Positions 37,119 to 45,277 of a stretch of DNA of 49,350 bases are shown in pieces. The position numbers and the translations under genes were made by a program. Under the pieces are notes generated by a model that saw only the letters and a program-made list of their open reading frames with translations, ran no database searches and was not told the DNA's origin. Each line of letters begins with the position of its first letter. The stretch's first letter is position 1. Where the stretch lies: positions 1-49,350 of the forward strand of contig NZ_JAHFRY010000014.1 in the NCBI RefSeq assembly GCF_023266035.1, in the 5' to 3' direction. Source of the stretch: Nevskia sp. GTDB lineage: Bacteria; Pseudomonadota; Gammaproteobacteria; Nevskiales; Nevskiaceae.

Positions 37119-39401
37119 GTGACTGACGAAACCTCGACCCTCTCCTCTACCAGCCAGCCGTCCGCCCCCTTGCCCGGCCCGCTGTTCGTCACCTGTGCAC
37201 GTGGCCTCGAGCCGCTGCTGGTCGACGAGCTGAAAACCCTGGGTTTGAGCGAAGTCGCCGAGCGCGGCGGCGGTGTCACCGCCAGCGGCACCTGGGCTGA
37301 TGCCTATCGCGCCTGTCTGTGGTCAAGACTGGCCAGTCGCGTGCTGCTGCCGCTCGATTTTTTCGAGATCGCGGATGCCGACGCGCTGTATGAAGGCGCC
37401 AAGCGCATCGACTGGACCGCCTGGTTCGACGTCGATTCCAGCTTCGCGATCGATGTCGCCGGCCGCTCGAACACCGTCACTCATACCCATTTCGCCGCGC
37501 TCAGGGTCAAGGACGCGCTCGCCGATCGCTTTCGCGACGTTCACGGCCGCCGGCCGAACGTCGATGCCGACGATCCCGACGTGCAGATCCACGTCCATCT
37601 GCATGGCGCGCAGGCCACCGTCAGCCTCGATCTGTCCGGCGAAAGCCTGCACCGGCGCGGCTATCGCCTGGCGACCGGCGGCGCGCCGCTGAAGGAAAAC
37701 CTCGCTGCGGCGATCCTGATCCGCAGCGGCTGGCCCGCGGTGTTTGCCCGTGGCGGCAGCCTGTTCGATCCGATGTGCGGCTCCGGCACCCTGCTCCTCG
37801 AAGCGGCCCTGATGGCCGGCGATGTCGCCCCCGGCCTGATGCGCACGCGGCACGGTTTCCTGGCACTCAGCACCTGCGAGATCGATAACTGGCGCGCGTT
37901 GATGGATGAAGCGAAGGCGCGCCGGGAAACTGGCGCCGAGCGCATTCCGACCCTGTACGGCGCCGATCTCGACCCGGCCGCGCTGAAAGCAGCGCGCGGC
38001 AACATCGAACGCGCCGGCCTGGCCTGGAAGATCAAGCTGACCGAGGCCGATGTCTCCCTGATGCGGCCGCCAACGGCGACGCCAGGCCTGGTGGTCACCA
38101 ATCCGCCGTACGGCGAGCGCATGGGCAGCGAGGCCGAGATGGTCAAGCTGTACAGCCTGCTCGGCGCGCTGCTGAAGCAGCATTTCCACGGCTGGCGTGC
38201 CGGCGTGTTCACCGGCCGGCCGGACCTCGGCCCGCGTCTCGGCCTGCGCGCCGAGCGGATGTATGCGTTCTACAACGGCGACCTGCCCTGCAAGCTGCTG
38301 ACCTTCGACATCGCCGCGCGCGATCCGGATGCCGCGCTGCCGGCGCAGATCGTCGACGGCGATTTCGCCAATCGCCTGCGCAAGAACCTCAAGCACCTCG
38401 GCAAATGGGCCAAGCGCACCGGCGTCAGCAACTACCGCCTGTACGACGCTGACCTGCCCGACTACGCGCTCGCCGTCGACCTGTATCAGACCGATCAGCT
38501 CCATGTGCACGTGCAGGAATATGCGCCGCCAAAGACCATCGATCCGGTCCACGCCGAGCGCCGCCTGCGTGAAGGCCTGAACGCGATCCAGCAGGTGCTG
38601 GAAGTGCCGATCTCGAACATTCATCTCAAGGTGCGGCGCCAGCAGAAGGGCGATTCGCAGTACGGCCGCCAGGGCGAAAGCGGCGCGCTGCATGTCGTCG
38701 ACGAACACGGCTGCCGCCTGCAGGTGAACTTCACCGATTACCTCGACACCGGCCTGTTCCTCGATCACCGGCCGATGCGGATGCGGATCCGCGCCGAAGC
38801 GCAGGGCGCGCGCTTCCTGAACCTGTTCTGCTACACCGGCTCGGCGACTGCGCAAGCGGCGGTGGGAGGCGCGATCGAAAGCGTGTCGGTCGATCTGTCC
38901 AACACCTATCTGGACTGGGCGCGCGAAAACCTGCGTCTGAACGGCATCCGCATGGTCGATGTCGAGCGGCGCAGCGCCAAGGAAAACCCGCATCGCTTCT
39001 ATCGCGCCGATTGCCTGGCCTGGCTCAAGGAACAGGCCGACAAGTCCCGCCCGCCGCAATTCGACCTGATCTTCTGCGACCCGCCGACCTTCTCGAACTC
39101 GAAGAAGATGGACGGCACCCTGGACATCCAGCGCGACCATGTCGAGATCATCACCCTGTCCGCGCAACTGCTGGCGCCGGGCGGCGTGCTGTACTTCTCG
39201 TGCAATCGCAAACGCTTCAAGCTCGACGACCTGAAGCCGCACGGCCTCGATGTCGAGGACATCACGCCGAAAACACTGGACGAGGACTTCAAGCGTCCAC
39301 CCGCGGCGCATCGCGCCTGGGCGATCCGGAAGGTCGGCGCCGTCTGGCGTCTGGCCGGCCAGACGGCAGAAACCAGAATTCAAGGAAAAGCAAAAGCTTA
39401 G
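37119..39401 (+). CDS. rlmL: RlmKL, bifunctional 23S rRNA methyltransferase
   Basis: The 760-residue protein fuses two methyltransferases: RlmL makes m2G2445 and RlmK m7G2069 in 23S rRNA. A THUMP domain occupies residues ~60-170. The first catalytic domain has DPMCGSGTLLLEAALMA and the NPPYGER motif near residue 327. The second has FLNLFCYTGSATAQAAVGG and CDPPTFSNSKKMDGTLDIQ near 652. Length exceeds E. coli (702) slightly through the N terminus and linkers. The start is GTG, since no ATG gives the conserved opening LPGPLFVTCARGLEPLL. It is probably a single-gene unit divergent from yjbF. Confidence 0.96.
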   Translation: MTDETSTLSSTSQPSAPLPGPLFVTCARGLEPLLVDELKTLGLSEVAERGGGVTASGTWADAYRACLWSRLASRVLLPLDFFEIADADALYEGAKRIDWTAWFDVDSSFAIDVAGRSNTVTHTHFAALRVKDALADRFRDVHGRRPNVDADDPDVQIHVHLHGAQATVSLDLSGESLHRRGYRLATGGAPLKENLAAAILIRSGWPAVFARGGSLFDPMCGSGTLLLEAALMAGDVAPGLMRTRHGFLALSTCEIDNWRALMDEAKARRETGAERIPTLYGADLDPAALKAARGNIERAGLAWKIKLTEADVSLMRPPTATPGLVVTNPPYGERMGSEAEMVKLYSLLGALLKQHFHGWRAGVFTGRPDLGPRLGLRAERMYAFYNGDLPCKLLTFDIAARDPDAALPAQIVDGDFANRLRKNLKHLGKWAKRTGVSNYRLYDADLPDYALAVDLYQTDQLHVHVQEYAPPKTIDPVHAERRLREGLNAIQQVLEVPISNIHLKVRRQQKGDSQYGRQGESGALHVVDEHGCRLQVNFTDYLDTGLFLDHRPMRMRIRAEAQGARFLNLFCYTGSATAQAAVGGAIESVSVDLSNTYLDWARENLRLNGIRMVDVERRSAKENPHRFYRADCLAWLKEQADKSRPPQFDLIFCDPPTFSNSKKMDGTLDIQRDHVEIITLSAQLLAPGGVLYFSCNRKRFKLDDLKPHGLDVEDITPKTLDEDFKRPPAAHRAWAIRKVGAVWRLAGQTAETRIQGKAKA

Positions 39402-39529
39402 GAACTTCTTTCGAGAAACTCCGGGATCGCTGTCGATTTCGTGGGCGGCCGTTCGACGTAAAGACAGAAGCGCAGAAAATCGCTTCAAACCTTGCCCGAA
39501 CCCAAGCAGCCCCCTCGAGAGGAACAGCC

Positions 39530-39889
39530 ATGAATTACGTCGACGGTTTTGTCATCCCAGTTCCGAAAGCCAAGCTGGACGCCTATCGCGAACTGGCCGA
39601 AAAAGCAGCCGCGATCCTGCGCGAACTCGGCGCGCTGGAAGTCCGCGAATGCGTCGCCGATGACGTCAAGGCCGGCGTCCACACCTCGTTCCCGCAAAGC
39701 GTGCTGCTCAAGGACGACGAGGTGGTGGTGTTCTCGTGGATCGTCTTCGAATCACGGGAAGCGCGCGACAAGATCAACGCCGCATTCATGGCCGACCCGC
39801 GCATGGCCAGCATGATGGATCCCAGCAGCCATCCGTTCGACAGCAAGCGGATGTTCTTTGGCGGCTTCAAGGTGCTGGTTGCGGCTTGA
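39530..39889 (+). CDS. DUF1428 (YbaA-like) protein
   Basis: The 119-residue protein matches the DUF1428 family: MNYVDGFVIPVPKAKLDAYR at the start, REARDKINAAFMADPRM in the middle and a final FDSKRMFFGGFKVLV. These small alpha/beta (ferredoxin-fold) proteins have no established function. GAGAGGA precedes the ATG by six bases. It follows rlmKL by 128 bases in the same direction. The palindromic repeat at 39915 begins 25 bases after its stop. Confidence 0.9.
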   Translation: MNYVDGFVIPVPKAKLDAYRELAEKAAAILRELGALEVRECVADDVKAGVHTSFPQSVLLKDDEVVVFSWIVFESREARDKINAAFMADPRMASMMDPSSHPFDSKRMFFGGFKVLVAA

Positions 39890-39914
39890 GTGGCGCCTAC
39901 CCCCCATTTTCTTT

Positions 39915-39941
39915 GTCATACCGGCGAAAGCCGGTATCCAG
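39915..39941 (+). repeat. 27-base palindromic repeat, copy 3
   Basis: Same GTC...CCAG framework as the copies near fliC, with arms ATACCGGC and GCCGGTAT around loop GAAA (a GNRA tetraloop). It is the left border of the GIY-YIG gene and is exactly identical, inverted, to the copy at 40330-40356. Confidence 0.85.
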
Positions 39942-39962
39942 AGTCGGAAAGGACCTCGGCAG

Positions 39963-40256
39963 CTAAGAAGCGATCACCTCGTAAAGATCGCGCCACTGCG
40001 GATTGCTGCTTTCAATCAACTCCAGCTTCCAGGCCCGCTTCCATTCCTTGATCTGCTTTTCGCGTGTGATCGCCGAAATCGAATCAGGATGCGGCTCGAA
40101 CCACACCAGCCGATGCACCTGATAGCGCTTGGTGAATCCCGCTACCTCATCATTGCGGTGCTGCCAGATGCGCAGAACGAGGTTCGACGTGACGCCGACG
40201 TAAAGCGTGCCATTACGTTCGCTGGCCAGAATGTAAACGTGGAAATGTTTTTCCAT
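39963..40256 (-). CDS. GIY-YIG domain nuclease, single domain
   Basis: The 97-residue product is a stand-alone GIY-YIG endonuclease of the UPF0213/YhbQ-like type. The two strands are HVYIL (residues 6-10) and LYVGVTSN (18-25); catalytic R29 sits in LVLRIWQH and E66 in ITREKQIKEWKR. All key residues are present, so it could be active. A GGAGG box precedes its ATG. The gene is enclosed by a perfectly matching inverted pair of 27-base palindromes (39915-39941 and 40330-40356), with a relic of a dcd gene end beyond the right one. That arrangement resembles a small mobile unit in which the nuclease might act on the repeat hairpins. Confidence 0.9.
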   Translation of the reverse strand: MEKHFHVYILASERNGTLYVGVTSNLVLRIWQHRNDEVAGFTKRYQVHRLVWFEPHPDSISAITREKQIKEWKRAWKLELIESSNPQWRDLYEVIAS

Positions 40257-40329
40257 TCAGCGCCTCCAGGCTGCACTTCGCCGCGGCCCACTACCGGAGG
40301 CATGACATTCGTCCGCATTCTTCCTGGCC

Positions 40330-40356
40330 CTGGATACCGGCTTTCGCCGGTATGAC
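40330..40356 (-). repeat. 27-base palindromic repeat, copy 4 (inverted)
   Basis: Reverse complement of copy 3 with no mismatch in 27 bases. It forms the right border of the GIY-YIG unit and lies 18 bases from the dcd-tail relic. Confidence 0.85.
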
Positions 40357-40374
40357 GAGTTTAAAAAGCGGCGA

Positions 40375-40440
40375 TCAAGTCTTCGGCGGGGCCACACCCG
40401 TCTGCCCCTGGTACTTGCCGCCACGGTGCAGACCGTCGCT
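40375..40440 (-). pseudogene. Duplicated 3' tail of dcd (relic)
   Basis: Read on the minus strand these 66 bases encode a C-terminal peptide with [10 protein letters not shown], then PKT and a stop. They match the true dcd end at 40534-40590 in 14 of the last 17 residues, with [11 protein letters not shown] conserved. No start or body of the gene is present. It lies downstream of intact dcd in the same orientation, directly beside the repeat-bordered GIY-YIG gene. It is either a partial tandem duplication or what remained when an incoming dcd replaced a resident copy. Confidence 0.75.
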
Positions 40441-40453
40441 ACCCGGCGAGGGA

Positions 40454-40478
40454 CCCGATGCGGCTTCATCGCATCGGG
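40454..40478 (-). terminator. Possible hairpin terminator downstream of dcd
   Basis: CCCGATGCG and CGCATCGGG form a nine-base stem with a seven-base loop, 55 bases after the dcd stop. No T-run follows on the minus strand, so termination would be weak or rho-assisted. Confidence 0.4.
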
Positions 40479-40533
40479 ATCGACGGCAAGGCGGCGGGCT
40501 GCAGCGATCGGGGTGTGGCGGCAGCCGGCAGAC

Positions 40534-41100
40534 TCAGGTCTTCGGCAGGGTCACGCCGGTCTGCCCCTGATACTTGCCACCCCGATCGCCATAAGACGTC
40601 TCGCAGATCTCATCGCTCTCGAAGAACAGCATCTGCGCCACGCCTTCGTTGGCGTAGATCTTCGCCGGCAGGGTCGTGGTGTTCGAGAACTCCAAGGTCA
40701 CGTGGCCTTCCCATTCGGGTTCGAGCGGGGTGACGTTGACAATGATCCCGCAGCGCGCATAGGTGCTCTTGCCGAGGCAGATGACCAGGGTCGAACGCGG
40801 GATGCGGAAGTACTCGACGGTGCGCGCCAGCGCGAACGAGTTCGGCGGGATGATGCAGACGTCGGACTTCAGATCGATGAAGCTGCGCTCGTCGAAGTTC
40901 TTCGGATCAACGATCGTCGAATTGATGTTGGTGAAGATCTTGAATTCGTCCGCGCAGCGCACGTCGTAGCCATAGCTCGAGGTGCCGTAGCTGACGATCT
41001 TGTTGCCGTTGGCGGTCCGAATCTGGCCGGGTTCGAACGGCTCGATCATCCGGTCGCTTGCGGCCATGCGCTTGATCCACTTGTCTGACTTGATGCTCAT
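40534..41100 (-). CDS. dcd: dCTP deaminase
   Basis: Dcd converts dCTP to dUTP and ammonia, the main route to dTTP in many Gram-negatives. The 188-residue product shows [13 protein letters not shown] at the start, [15 protein letters not shown], the catalytic region [20 protein letters not shown] (with the conserved Glu) and [14 protein letters not shown]. It ends in [15 protein letters not shown], the tail copied in the relic at 40375-40440. It lies downstream of mrp and the anchored protein on the same strand (gap 41 bases to the next gene), probably one transcription unit. Confidence 0.96.
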   Translation of the reverse strand: MSIKSDKWIKRMAASDRMIEPFEPGQIRTANGNKIVSYGTSSYGYDVRCADEFKIFTNINSTIVDPKNFDERSFIDLKSDVCIIPPNSFALARTVEYFRIPRSTLVICLGKSTYARCGIIVNVTPLEPEWEGHVTLEFSNTTTLPAKIYANEGVAQMLFFESDEICETSYGDRGGKYQGQTGVTLPKT

Positions 41101-41141
41101 CGGCGGCGGGTTCGGTCTGGCTGCGGGGTTTCGGAACGTGA

Positions 41142-41759
41142 TTATCGCCGGTGAAGCACTTCCAGGTCTTCGACCCAGATGACTTCGCAGGCACCGGCGC
41201 CGGTATCGTCACGGCGCAAGGAGCTGCGGATGCGCATGCCGTTCGGCGCCACGGCTTCGACGAGCCGCCCGCGCAAGCGGATCAGCTGACCACGCCTGAG
41301 AGCCGAAATCCGCCGCGCAATCACCGGTGTCGCCGGGATCAGGTGCATGTTCGCCGCACTATTGATGATCTGCCGCTCGGGAATCGGAAACTGGGCGACG
41401 TGCCAATACATGAAGCGCCCGCTCTGGCTGAGCTCGATCTGCGCCAGCACGGCGCTATCGGACATCGCACCCCAGCCGAGACCGACGTCGACCGGCACCA
41501 GCCCGGCCAGCCGATCGAAGCGATAACTTTCGGTGGTCAGCACGCGGGCTTCGAGCGCGAAACCGGCCAGCGGCGTCAATCGGTAACCGCGATGCTCGAA
41601 CGGTGCAGCCTCATCGCCTGAGAGCGCGGTCTGCGCCGGGACTTCAGCGACCAGCACGCCCGGCGGCTGTTCGACTTCGCGATGCGTCCAGGCATTCCAG
41701 CCACCCCACGCAGCCAGCGCCAGCGCGATCCAGACCCAGCTGACAGACCGGTTCAGCAT
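41142..41759 (-). CDS. Membrane-anchored protein of unknown function
   Basis: The 205-residue protein has one N-terminal helix ([17 protein letters not shown]) and a predicted periplasmic domain containing [51 protein letters not shown] and [20 protein letters not shown]. The last part resembles an OB-like beta barrel. I do not recognise a named family, though it seems well conserved in its WGAMSD and [11 protein letters not shown] segments. It sits 17 bases after mrp and 41 before dcd, likely one operon. No enzymatic motif is evident. Confidence 0.72.
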   Translation of the reverse strand: MLNRSVSWVWIALALAAWGGWNAWTHREVEQPPGVLVAEVPAQTALSGDEAAPFEHRGYRLTPLAGFALEARVLTTESYRFDRLAGLVPVDVGLGWGAMSDSAVLAQIELSQSGRFMYWHVAQFPIPERQIINSAANMHLIPATPVIARRISALRRGQLIRLRGRLVEAVAPNGMRIRSSLRRDDTGAGACEVIWVEDLEVLHRR

Positions 41760-41776
41760 CGCGGAGCGAACACGTA

Positions 41777-42871
41777 TCAGTCGTCGCTGATCGACAGGTT
41801 CGGGAAGGCCAGTTCGCCAGCCACGCCATAGGCCAGACGCGCGGCGGCGAGACGGGCGATATCGCGGTAGCGCAGGCTCAACTCCGAGCGAGGATCGGCG
41901 GCGACGGTCGGATTGCCGCTGTCGGCCTGCAAGCGAATGCGCATGTCGAGCGGCATCTGGCCGAGCAGCTCGGTGCCCGCTTCACGCGCCAGCTTGTCGC
42001 CGCCGCCGGTACCGAAGATCGCCTCTTCATGGCCACAGTGGGTGCAGACATGGGTCGCCATGTTCTCGACCACGCCGAGCACCGGAATGCCGACCTTGCG
42101 GAACATCTCCAGGCCTTTGCGGGCATCGAGCAAGGCGATGTCCTGCGGCGTGGTGACGATGACGCTGCCGGCCACCGGGACTTTCTGGGAAAGACTCAGC
42201 TGGATATCGCCGGTGCCCGGCGGCATGTCGACGATCAGGTAGTCAAGATCGTCCCAGACGGTGTCGGTCAGCATCTGGGTCAGCGCCTGTGTGGCCATCG
42301 GCCCGCGCCAGACGGCCGGCTGGGCATCGTCCTTGAGCAGGAAACCGATCGACATCGCCTGCAGGCCGTGGGCAATGATCGGGTTGATGCGCTTGCCGTC
42401 CGGCGAGCTCGGCCGCTCGCGCGAACCGAGCATCAGCGGCTGCGAAGGCCCGTAGACATCGGCATCGACGATGCCGACCCGCGCGCCCTCGGCCTGCAGC
42501 GCCAGCGCCAGATTGACCGCCACCGTCGACTTGCCGACGCCGCCCTTGCCCGAAGCCACCGCGAGAATATTGGCGACGCCGGGCAGCGGGTTCAGGCCTT
42601 TCTGCACCGCCTGCGGCAATACGCGACAGCCGATGCGCACCTGGACTTCGACCCCACAGGCGGCCAGCAGCAACGCTTTCACGTCATCGACGATGCCGGC
42701 CGCGATGCCAGCTGCCGGGAAACCGAGTTCGATCGCAACCTGCGGGCTGTCGCCCGGCGCCACGTCGACCAGGCATTCGGCAATGCATCCGGCACTGACC
42801 AGGCCGCGGCCAATCAGTGGATGAATGTAGCGATCGAGCGCAGCAAGCAAGGATTCGCGGGTAGCGGGCAC
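41777..42871 (-). CDS. mrp: Mrp/ApbC iron-sulfur carrier ATPase
   Basis: Mrp (ApbC/NBP35 family) is a cytosolic P-loop ATPase that carries and hands over Fe-S clusters. The 364-residue product has an N-terminal MIP18-like part (residues 1-90), the deviant Walker A GKGGVGKST near 108-116, IVDADVYGPSQP, DMPPGTGDIQLSLSQ and the cluster-binding CxxC in HVCTHCGHEE. It is first of a likely mrp-(anchored protein)-dcd unit and diverges from sbcB with a 74-base gap. Confidence 0.95.
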   Translation of the reverse strand: MPATRESLLAALDRYIHPLIGRGLVSAGCIAECLVDVAPGDSPQVAIELGFPAAGIAAGIVDDVKALLLAACGVEVQVRIGCRVLPQAVQKGLNPLPGVANILAVASGKGGVGKSTVAVNLALALQAEGARVGIVDADVYGPSQPLMLGSRERPSSPDGKRINPIIAHGLQAMSIGFLLKDDAQPAVWRGPMATQALTQMLTDTVWDDLDYLIVDMPPGTGDIQLSLSQKVPVAGSVIVTTPQDIALLDARKGLEMFRKVGIPVLGVVENMATHVCTHCGHEEAIFGTGGGDKLAREAGTELLGQMPLDMRIRLQADSGNPTVAADPRSELSLRYRDIARLAAARLAYGVAGELAFPNLSISDD

Positions 42872-42945
42872 GGGCGGTTCACGAACGGTGGAAAGGCTGC
42901 GCTATTGTCTCGCATTCCGCCGCCCTCGCCCGTCCGCATCCGCTT

Positions 42946-44391
42946 ATGAGCTTCAGCTTCGTCTGGCACGACTACGAAACCTTCGGCACTGACCCGGCTC
43001 GCGATCGCCCTTCGCAGTTCGCCGCGCGGCGAACCGATGAAAACCTGGAACCGATCGGCAAGCCGCTGGTGATCTTCTGCGCACCCGCAATTGACGTGCT
43101 GCCGCATCCCGAAGCCTGCCTGATCACCGGCATCACGCCGCAGCAGGCACGCGATGAAGGGCTGCCCGAGTACGAGTTCGCGCGCCAGATCGACGAGCTG
43201 TTCAGCGTGCCCGGCAGTTGCGCCGCCGGCTACAACTCGATCCGCTTCGATGACGAAGTCACCCGCTATCTGCTCTATCGCAACTTCCACGAGGTCTACC
43301 TGCGGGAATGGCGCGGCGGCAACTCGCGCTGGGACCTGATCGATGTCGTCCGCCTCTGGCATGCGCTGCGGCCGCAAGGACTGGAATGGCCGGTCGGCGA
43401 CAACGGCGCCACCACTTTCAAGCTGGAACGGCTCAGCAAGGCCAACGGTCTGGTTCACGAGAAAGCCCATGACGCGCTCAGCGATGTCGACGCCACGATC
43501 GCCGTTGCCAAGCGCCTGAAGACCGCGCAGCCGCGGCTGTTCGAACACGCGCTTAAGCTGCGCGACAAGAAGTTCGCCGCGACCCTGCTCAACGTCCACG
43601 AGATGGCGCCGGTCGTCCACGTGTCATCGAAGATCCCGGCGATGCGCGGCTGCATGGCGGTGATCGCACCGATCGCGATGCACCCGACCAACAGCAACTG
43701 CGTGCTGACTTTTGATCTGAGCTGCGACATCGACGAACTGCTGGAACTCGATGCCGACGATCTGCGCGACAGAGTCTTCGCGTCGAACGATGATCTGCCC
43801 GATGGCCTGACTCGCCTGCCGCTGAAAGGCGTGCACCTCAACAAGTCGCCGATGCTGTCGCCGCTCGCCACGTTGCGCGGCCCGGATGCCGAGCGCTGGG
43901 GCATCGATATCGCCGCCTGCCTCGCCAATCAGGCCCGGCTGTTCGCCGCCGGTGACGCGCTGCGCGACAAGGTTCGCGAAGTGTTCACCCAGGAGCCGCG
44001 CGATTGGGCCGATCCGGAGCTGTCGCTGTACGGCGGCTTCCTGCCGGATGCCGACAAGCCGCGCCTGGCGCGAGTCCGCAACGCCGGACCGGACAGCATC
44101 GCCCGCCTGCACGGCAGCTTCGCCGACTCACGCTACGACGAACTGCTGTTCCGCTACCGCGCGCGTCACTACCCGGACACGCTCGACGAAGACGAACGCG
44201 CGCGCTGGCAGGACTTCGTCGCCGGCAAGCTGCGCTACGACACCGGCGTCGCCAGCCTGACCCTGAACGCCTACCGCGAACAGGTCGCGACGATGGCGGA
44301 GCGCGAAGGCAACCCGGAGCGGCTGCGGGTGCTGGCGCAGCTGGCGGTCTGGCCGGAGGAATCGGGGCTGGAGCGACTGATGCGGGGCTGA
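42946..44391 (+). CDS. sbcB: Exodeoxyribonuclease I
   Basis: Exonuclease I degrades single-stranded DNA 3' to 5' and acts in repair and recombination. The 481-residue product is of usual length (E. coli 475). The DEDD exonuclease motifs are FVWHDYETFGTDP near the start, GYNSIRFDDEV and KAHDALSDVDATIAVAKRL, followed by the SH3-like and helical C-terminal domains (LYGGFLPDADKPRL, RYRARHYPDTLDEDERARW). It is convergent with aqpZ (42-base gap). Confidence 0.96.
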   Translation: MSFSFVWHDYETFGTDPARDRPSQFAARRTDENLEPIGKPLVIFCAPAIDVLPHPEACLITGITPQQARDEGLPEYEFARQIDELFSVPGSCAAGYNSIRFDDEVTRYLLYRNFHEVYLREWRGGNSRWDLIDVVRLWHALRPQGLEWPVGDNGATTFKLERLSKANGLVHEKAHDALSDVDATIAVAKRLKTAQPRLFEHALKLRDKKFAATLLNVHEMAPVVHVSSKIPAMRGCMAVIAPIAMHPTNSNCVLTFDLSCDIDELLELDADDLRDRVFASNDDLPDGLTRLPLKGVHLNKSPMLSPLATLRGPDAERWGIDIAACLANQARLFAAGDALRDKVREVFTQEPRDWADPELSLYGGFLPDADKPRLARVRNAGPDSIARLHGSFADSRYDELLFRYRARHYPDTLDEDERARWQDFVAGKLRYDTGVASLTLNAYREQVATMAEREGNPERLRVLAQLAVWPEESGLERLMRG

Positions 44392-44433
44392 AACCCAAGC
44401 CTCCGGCTCAGCCGCTCCGATCAGGCTCGCGCC

Positions 44434-45144
44434 CTAGCTGTGCGGGTGAGACGAGTCGAGCCAGCGCGAAAACCCGCCGGCGACGACCGCGCCGGCAATC
44501 GGCGCAACCCAGAACAGCCAGAGCTGGGCGATCGCCCAACCGCCGACGAACAGCGCCGGGCCGGTCGAGCGTGCCGGGTTCACCGAAGTGTTGGTGACTG
44601 GGATGCTGATCAGATGGATCAGGGTCAGGCAGAGGCCGATCGCGATCGGCGCGAAGCCAGCCGGCGCGCGGGCCGAGGTCGCCCCCAGGATCACCAGCAG
44701 GAAGAAGAAGCTCAGCACGAACTCGGTGGCGGCGCTCGCCGCCAGCGTGTAGCCACCCGGCGAGTGCTCGCCGTAACCGTTCGAAGCGAAGCCGCCGGCC
44801 AGATCGAAACCGGACACCCCGCCCGCGATCACCAGCAGGATGCCGGCACCGGCCACCGCACCGAGCACCTGCGCCGCGATGTAGGGCAGCAGCTCGGCGG
44901 CCGGGAAGCGGCCGCCAGCCCAGAGGCCGATCGATACCGCCGGGTTCAGATGACAGCCCGAGATACGACCAATGGTGTAGGCCATGGTCAGCACCGTCAG
45001 GCCGAAAGCCAGCGACACGCCGGCGTAGCCGATACCCACGTTCGGCACGCCTGCAGCCAACACTGCGCTGCCGCAGCCCCCAAGCACCAGCCATGCAGTG
45101 CCGACCAGTTCCGCTGCCAGTTTCTGCCCCAGATTGACGGTCAT
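44434..45144 (-). CDS. aqpZ: Aquaporin Z, water channel
   Basis: The 236-residue protein has six membrane helices and two NPA boxes, N67-P68-A69 in [10 protein letters not shown] and N189-P190-A191 in [13 protein letters not shown]. Residues F47, H177 and R192 fit the narrow selectivity filter of an orthodox water channel rather than a glycerol facilitator. The ATG at 45144 is the family start ([16 protein letters not shown]), preceded by a G-rich ribosome-binding sequence; the longer frame to 45315 is not used. It diverges from metG. Confidence 0.94.
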   Translation of the reverse strand: MTVNLGQKLAAELVGTAWLVLGGCGSAVLAAGVPNVGIGYAGVSLAFGLTVLTMAYTIGRISGCHLNPAVSIGLWAGGRFPAAELLPYIAAQVLGAVAGAGILLVIAGGVSGFDLAGGFASNGYGEHSPGGYTLAASAATEFVLSFFFLLVILGATSARAPAGFAPIAIGLCLTLIHLISIPVTNTSVNPARSTGPALFVGGWAIAQLWLFWVAPIAGAVVAGGFSRWLDSSHPHS

Positions 45145-45277
45145 GACGCTCACCCCCTTGGTGGAAACCCCGACAGATAGTGCACCCCCGCGCGGCAGCT
45201 TCCAAATGGCCGAGATCAAAGTCGGCGCGCCGGAGGCGCATGCGATAATCGCTGCCCGCTTCGAGTCCTTTCCAGCC

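Noticed and set aside
37323-39488. A 721-codon minus-strand open frame opposite rlmKL
   Set aside because: Same shadow effect; the plus strand carries both RlmL and RlmK motifs in order.
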